Shown: piece after piece, positions 59,598 to 64,000 of the stretch | Layout of the letters: every line of letters begins with the position of its first letter | Position numbering within the stretch: position 1 is the stretch's first letter | Assembly (NCBI GenBank): GCA_001898225.1 | Contig: MKTJ01000077.1 | Span: forward strand, 318,352-382,351 | Direction of reading: 5' to 3' | Length of the DNA stretch: 64,000 bases | From: Chloroflexi bacterium 54-19 | GTDB lineage: Bacteria; Chloroflexota; Chloroflexia; Chloroheliales; Chloroheliaceae | Made by a program: the position numbers and the translations under genes | The notes under the pieces: generated by a model | The model's input: only the letters and a program-made list of their open reading frames with translations | The model's database searches: none | Told to the model about the DNA's origin: nothing

Positions 59598-61307
59598 CTA
59601 ATGTCCGAAGCAACCATCCGGGTTGGTAGTGCGGCCCCCCGGCAGCAGTTGCCAGACATCGTACTCGCCGCCCGGCAGGTATTCAGTCAGGACCTGGCGG
59701 TATTTGCCGGGAATCTGGGCCTGGACTACATCGGGTAGAAAATGTCCGTGCAGGACTATCAGACCGAAACAGCCGTTTTGGACCATCTGGGTCAATTCGT
59801 GGCTTTGCCACAAACCGGCCTGATTGTAGACCAGTATATTACTGGGGTTCGTGACCACCTCGTAGCCGTTGACCATCGCGAAACTGGCTTCCTCGGTTAT
59901 AATGGGCGGTTTGGCAGTTTTCACCAGGTCGGCTATGCGCTGGCCCGCCGCCTTCTGGGCCTCTGTCGGAAAGGTGCCGAACAGCACGTAGTTGCCGCTA
60001 TGTCCCTTAATGAGGTCTTTCCAGGGATGGGGTGTTTCGGGGGTATGGTAGAAAATTACGTTTTGCAGCACCAGCAACACGACCATGCCGATGGCTAACC
60101 CGCCGGAAAAAGTTACTCTCCTGGCCGGCCCGGTGGTGAGTTCGCTTGAGGTATCCGCCAGGACCGGGACGGCTTTCTTGAGATTTAAGAAGCTAAAATC
60201 CGCAATGTTAAAATTATTCCTGAAGAATTCCCCGCTAAAAAGGGCCGCGCCAATCGCCACCGCCGCTATGGAGGAATAAAAATAGGTCTCGGCAGCCCCG
60301 AATTTACCGACAAGGGCCGAGCCGAGCGTGGTCGTCACCAGGTAAAGCAGCCACAAACTCAACCGGGCTTTTTTTCGGACGGTCTGCCAGGCATACCCGG
60401 CGGCCAGCAAAAGCAAAGGCGCGTGGGTAAGGCCGTAGGCGGTCCACTGGTCGAGCAGTTGCCGTTTTATAAAGTCGTTAATGTTTACTTTTATCAGGTT
60501 GATGTAAAACTGGTGGGCCGTAACGAGGTCAATCAACAGGAAAAGACCGCCGCCCACCGCCCCAAAGACCAGCCCGGCTATTATCGCCAGCTTTGGCCGC
60601 CGCCACAGCAAAAACAAAAAGCCAGTCCCGACCGCGTCAACAGCCTGTTGCTTGGTGTAAATCGCCGCCAGGAGCAAGGCTAGCCCCGCTATCAGAGGTT
60701 TCCACCTTATTTGGTCGGCCTTGACGACATCCCCGTTCGCCTCGATTTTGTCGAAGGCCAACCCCAGGCAGAACAGCCCCCAGGCTCCCAGCATCACCTG
60801 GGACACGTTGACTGTGGCAATCACCCCAAAGATGTAAAGATAAGGGTTCGCCAGTATAAGCAGCACTCCCAGGGCCGTTGCGAAACGGTTGCGCCCACTA
60901 TACCGCCAGACAATTGCCCCTACCGCCGCCGCCAGCCCAAAGACACATAAATCGGCCAGCAACCGCCCGGCCAGTAAGCTCGGCCCGAAAACCCACAGCA
61001 GCGGAATCATCATCACGAAGTGGAAGGGCGGGTAATTTATATCGAAAAAAGGGTAATGATTGAGGTCAAGATATGGTCCCTGCCCGCGCATCAAAAGCCA
61101 GGCGCTCCAGACGTTGTGGCCTTCACCCTGGTCGAGTTCCCAGGGAAAAGCGAGGGTCGCGCCCATAATCCGCAGGAGCGAAACGGTATAAAAAAGCAGT
61201 GGCAGCAGGATAACTGCCGCCACCACTAATTTTACAACTTTGGGGTAAGGGAAGCTCGACCCGGCCACAGAATCGCCGGTAGAAGCCGCCCTTACGCCGG
61301 TTTTCAC
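59598..61307 (-). CDS. Integral-membrane glycosyltransferase (GT39/GT-C-like)
   Basis: The 569-residue membrane protein has about ten to twelve hydrophobic segments. The first external loop carries acidic residues in FPWELDQGEGHNVW, the expected position of the catalytic Asp/Glu in GT-C polyprenyl-phosphate-sugar transferases. A soluble C-terminal region of about 120 residues ends LLPGGRTTNPDGCFGH. Sugar donor and acceptor are unknown. The GTG at 61307 is preceded by AGAAGG and starts 21 bases after the glycoside hydrolase stop, so the two are likely cotranscribed. Confidence 0.82.
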   Translation of the reverse strand: MKTGVRAASTGDSVAGSSFPYPKVVKLVVAAVILLPLLFYTVSLLRIMGATLAFPWELDQGEGHNVWSAWLLMRGQGPYLDLNHYPFFDINYPPFHFVMMIPLLWVFGPSLLAGRLLADLCVFGLAAAVGAIVWRYSGRNRFATALGVLLILANPYLYIFGVIATVNVSQVMLGAWGLFCLGLAFDKIEANGDVVKADQIRWKPLIAGLALLLAAIYTKQQAVDAVGTGFLFLLWRRPKLAIIAGLVFGAVGGGLFLLIDLVTAHQFYINLIKVNINDFIKRQLLDQWTAYGLTHAPLLLLAAGYAWQTVRKKARLSLWLLYLVTTTLGSALVGKFGAAETYFYSSIAAVAIGAALFSGEFFRNNFNIADFSFLNLKKAVPVLADTSSELTTGPARRVTFSGGLAIGMVVLLVLQNVIFYHTPETPHPWKDLIKGHSGNYVLFGTFPTEAQKAAGQRIADLVKTAKPPIITEEASFAMVNGYEVVTNPSNILVYNQAGLWQSHELTQMVQNGCFGLIVLHGHFLPDVVQAQIPGKYRQVLTEYLPGGEYDVWQLLPGGRTTNPDGCFGH

Positions 61308-61328
61308 CCTGAGAAGCCTTCTCTCGTC

Positions 61329-63395
61329 TTACTTGGCCGCTCTGGCAAGGGCCTGGTAAGCGAAGTAAGCCGGGCGTTTCGAGCCGTCCCGCCGCAGGAT
61401 AGCGAAGCCGAGCTTCTCGTCGTTTTTGCCGTTAGCGGTCGGTTGAGTGACGCTAGGCAACGAGAAGTTCAGGTTCCATAGGGCCATTACACCCATCCAG
61501 GGGTAATTGTTCTGGGCCAACTGGTAAGCCTGCGTAATGTAATCGGCCTGGTTCTGCTCGGTATTGAGCTTGGCGTAATCGTACCCGTCCTGCGGATTGG
61601 TGTCGCTGGACCAGCCGAACTCGGTCAACCAGACCTGCTTGGCACCATCCCCGCTGTTCTCCATAATCTTTCGCAGCGATTCAATCCGCCGGAAATAGAA
61701 TTCGGAGCTATTGTTCCAGGCAGGTGAAGGACCCGGATTGTCGGGGTAGAGGTACTGCGGCGCGTTGGCCTGACCACCGGGGTGCATGCCCATCACATCG
61801 AAATACTTTTTGACTTCGCCATTGTTGTAGGCGTAAATCTGCTGCAAGTAAGTGGTGTCTGGCACCGCATAGTTCGGGTCGTTGGTTTCGGTCGGCGAAA
61901 GCGCCCCGAAGATAACGAACGCAGCCGGGTCGGCGGCTTTAACCGAGTTGTAAGCCTTCGACAGCATCGAAACATAGCGGGAAACGTTGATACCCGTGCC
62001 GGACTCGCGGCTCAGGTTCATTTCGTTCCAGATTTCGTAGGCGTCCACTTTACCTTTATAGCGATTCGCCAGGGCGTACATAAAATCGCCAAACTTATTC
62101 ATCTTATCCGGGTCGGGCAGACCGCTACCACCCGACTTGTAGGCGGCGGGGGTACCGATAGGGCTCAGGATAATGTGAATGTTGTTGAGGTAGAGCGAGT
62201 CTACGATTTTGTCGAGTTCGGTCCAGACATAGCGGTTCGGGTCGTCACCTTTGGTGGTGTCTTCGATGTCGGACCAGGTGATTTGCTGGCGGACCCAGCG
62301 GGCGCTCAGGTCTTTAACCCAGCCGGTAATCTGGTCGCGGTCCTGGTAGAACAGGTGGGCGTTGATACCGTAGCTGAGGGCCGGAACTTTGAGCGGCGAA
62401 AGAATCGGGTCGTTAATTGGCTGGGAAGACGGCATCTTGCCACCGCCGTAGCGCCAGGCGAAATAGTGCTGGCCAACATTGCCCATTTCGACCTTGTAGC
62501 CAGCCGGGTTGGCCGGGGTGTAGGTCAGACAACGGCGCTGGAAACACTGCATCAAAACATCCTGCTCGACCCCGGCGACTTTCACGCGGGTCCAGTAGGC
62601 ATCGGTAATCGGGAAGCCCATCGCGTAGAGCCAGTCAAAAACTTTCTGGCCGTTGACGGTTACACGAGCGTTGGGGTCAAACACCGGGCCGGTCTGGTTC
62701 ATGTAGTCCCACATCACCTTGGGGATGTTGTGGCCGAGGGTGTTGTCGTAGTAAGCGATGGTGGTGTCAGCGCTTGCCAGGGCCGGGTTATTGCCCACAA
62801 CACCGTTGCCATCGGCGTCTTTGGTCAGGGTAGCGGAAACCATCTGGCCGATTTTGCTCGGCTGGCGGTTGGCCGCGACGCTGGCATCGTCGTAAGAAGC
62901 GACGGCGCGCAGGGTCTTGTAGGTCGGGGCGTTGGCATTTACCGCGATATTGTCACCGGCCACCGGGACATTGTTTGCCGGGTTGTTAGTGTCAACGAAG
63001 CGGTTGTCGCCTTCCTGGCGGCGGCCACTGACCAGTTCAACCACGAGCAAACCGTTGGTTACATAATATTGCGAATTGGGGTCGCCAAAAGGATTGTTGA
63101 GTTCCATGCGGGTTTTATCAAAATACTGGACCCAGCGGCGCTGCCCACCCACGGGAGCGGCGTCGTCGTACCGTTCATAACCAGCGTCAATAAAGTTGGG
63201 GCCCCATAGATAGGAGCGTTGTACCTGGCCGTTGTCAACCGGCGAGTCGGTAGTTAACCAGACCCGCTGGAAGCCAGGTTTGGTAAAGGCCGGGGGCGCT
63301 GCTTCCGCAGTCGTCGGGCCGGACCCTACCAGAGGAAAAACAGCGCTCATCACTACTGCGAAAACCATCGCAATCAGGGCAAGCTTTTTGTTCAC
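61329..63395 (-). CDS. Secreted protein: WRYG domain fused to a clan GH-A glycoside hydrolase
   Basis: The 688-residue product has a signal peptide of about 33 residues. The domain shared with the genes at 251 and 26615 follows (about 37-325: YLWGP, VQYFDKTRMEL, YVTNGLL, LGHNI, RRCLTYTPANPAG, VEMGNVGQHYFAWRYG). A TIM-barrel hydrolase of the GH5/GH39 type follows (about 345-688), with acid/base Glu near 458 in YEIWNEMNLS and nucleophile Glu near 592 in WLTEFGWSS. It should act on an extracellular beta-glycan. GTG 63395 has AAGGAGGAA upstream. A membrane glycosyltransferase gene follows directly. Confidence 0.9.
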   Translation of the reverse strand: MNKKLALIAMVFAVVMSAVFPLVGSGPTTAEAAPPAFTKPGFQRVWLTTDSPVDNGQVQRSYLWGPNFIDAGYERYDDAAPVGGQRRWVQYFDKTRMELNNPFGDPNSQYYVTNGLLVVELVSGRRQEGDNRFVDTNNPANNVPVAGDNIAVNANAPTYKTLRAVASYDDASVAANRQPSKIGQMVSATLTKDADGNGVVGNNPALASADTTIAYYDNTLGHNIPKVMWDYMNQTGPVFDPNARVTVNGQKVFDWLYAMGFPITDAYWTRVKVAGVEQDVLMQCFQRRCLTYTPANPAGYKVEMGNVGQHYFAWRYGGGKMPSSQPINDPILSPLKVPALSYGINAHLFYQDRDQITGWVKDLSARWVRQQITWSDIEDTTKGDDPNRYVWTELDKIVDSLYLNNIHIILSPIGTPAAYKSGGSGLPDPDKMNKFGDFMYALANRYKGKVDAYEIWNEMNLSRESGTGINVSRYVSMLSKAYNSVKAADPAAFVIFGALSPTETNDPNYAVPDTTYLQQIYAYNNGEVKKYFDVMGMHPGGQANAPQYLYPDNPGPSPAWNNSSEFYFRRIESLRKIMENSGDGAKQVWLTEFGWSSDTNPQDGYDYAKLNTEQNQADYITQAYQLAQNNYPWMGVMALWNLNFSLPSVTQPTANGKNDEKLGFAILRRDGSKRPAYFAYQALARAAK

Positions 63396-64000
63396 TAAGT
63401 TCCTCCTTAGCTAAGAAGTTAAAACACTATGATGGCCGCGCCCAGGCCGGTCGGTCGGGCTAACCAGAATTTCCAGTGATTGTTCTAAGTGTCCCTTTTT
63501 AGCGGAATCGCTCGCCGGTATCCGTAACGAGCTTTTGGAAAAGACCGGCGGAGTTGCTTTACACCGGGTAGAATGGTAAATATTTTTTCAGTGTACAAAC
63601 GCCAACAGTCTAGCACGAAGGCTGCACGTTGTCTACTTATGTCAAAATTGTTCCAAGGGTGTTTCCCGGCAGACCAGACCGCTTGTGGAAAACTTCCGAA
63701 CTTTATTTGAGAACAAACCTATCCTTTTAACGAACTTGCCTGCGTCCGGTTTCACTTTTCTTAAATCGGAATAGTCGAAATGTCCTGGCGCAAATATACT
63801 TTTTTTACCCAATTTTTAACAAATTGGGACTAAATAGAAGTTAATAGTTAGCCCTCTTAAGGTGGGCAGGTATTCAACCGCGCCCGGTTTTACAGGGTGG
63901 GGGTAGCCTTTCAAGCGCCTGGCAGGCTTTTTTGCAGAACTCCGGTAAGACCCGGATTGGATAGAAATGACCTATTGAAAGATAGCGCTTTGTTGAATAC
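63396..64000. other. Intergenic region at the right edge
   Basis: These 605 bases hold the promoter of the hydrolase gene and no convincing open frame. CCCAATTT (63808-63815) and AAATTGGG (63821-63828) form an inverted repeat with a 5-base spacer, preceded by a T-run, and could be an operator. Nothing else is clear. Confidence 0.5.

Noticed and set aside
61782..63209. Plus-strand open frame of 475 codons opposite the glycoside hydrolase gene
   Set aside because: The minus strand encodes a signal peptide, the shared domain and both catalytic glutamates; the antisense product has no recognisable features.
1..64000. CRISPR array, tRNA/rRNA genes, prophage or full insertion sequence
   Set aside because: No regularly spaced repeats, no TTCGA-arm cloverleaf pattern, no rRNA-like stretch and no transposase or phage gene were seen on either strand.

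Overview
The window reads as chromosomal DNA of a member of the Chloroflexota, inferred from the style of the genes and not from any marker search. There are many alanine/threonine/proline-rich lipoproteins with LAAC-type lipoboxes. A family of secreted proteins ends in a VEMGNVG..HY..WRYG block that I associate with this phylum. The NuoG-like protein is of the formate-dehydrogenase-like type, and the base composition is moderately GC-rich. I see no rRNA, tRNA, CRISPR array, prophage or complete insertion sequence. Genes run on both strands in short operons, with many clear rho-independent terminators between convergent genes.

Layout. 1-9.7 kb: the tail of an unidentified gene, a secreted cupredoxin-fusion protein, a DUF885 metallopeptidase, a GH13 sugar phosphorylase behind a PQQ-repeat lipoprotein, an alpha/beta hydrolase, a bacterial SUI1/eIF1-like protein and a PHP phosphoesterase. 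10-15.5 kb: a nuoE-nuoF-nuoG unit (the NADH-input module of complex I), in which the NuoG-like protein looks like a formate dehydrogenase that has lost its molybdenum ligand. 15.7-17.5 kb: a YwqG/DUF1963 protein and a membrane-anchored hydrolase. 17.5-22.8 kb: a minus-strand cluster of an acyl/oxalyl-CoA-ligase-like protein, a ketopantoate-reductase-family protein, a 2-keto-4-pentenoate-hydratase-family protein and malate synthase, suggesting C2/keto-acid metabolism. 23-33.6 kb: cell-surface and signalling genes, namely an ECF sigma factor with its probable anti-sigma partner, four lipoprotein or secreted products (one a CAP-domain fusion), a sulfatase, a response-regulator/nucleotide-cyclase fusion and a CheY-like protein. 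34-45 kb: an XRE-TPR regulator, a MITE-like element, RecF, an orphan histidine kinase, a MidA-family methyltransferase, a GNAT protein, an S9 peptidase, a HAD phosphatase and a PadR regulator. 45-49 kb: a minus-strand run containing a bacterial-type poly(ADP-ribose) glycohydrolase, methylmalonyl-CoA epimerase, small VOC, NTF2 and HEAT proteins, and a hydrolase. 48.9-50.6 kb: a yybP-ykoY manganese riboswitch controlling a UPF0016/GDT1 exporter, then a carboxylesterase. 50.9-55.9 kb: a small Imm33/DUF2185-like protein, tgt, and a transsulfuration pair (cystathionine beta-synthase and gamma-lyase) flanking a one-domain S24/S26-like protease. 56-58.3 kb: a TetR regulator divergent from a DHA2 drug exporter, with a palindromic operator candidate. 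58.4-63.4 kb: a small unknown protein, a barstar-like protein, a GT39-type membrane glycosyltransferase, and a secreted glycoside hydrolase carrying the same extra domain as the proteins at 0.25 and 26.6 kb.

The most interesting signal is that shared extracellular domain of about 260-290 residues. It occurs in three secreted proteins, each time joined to a different partner: a C-terminal cupredoxin, an N-terminal CAP domain, or a C-terminal clan GH-A hydrolase. Other points to check are the NuoG active-site substitution, the riboswitch whose terminator competes with the aptamer, the lone PARG, the barstar without a barnase, and two kinds of dispersed intergenic repeat.
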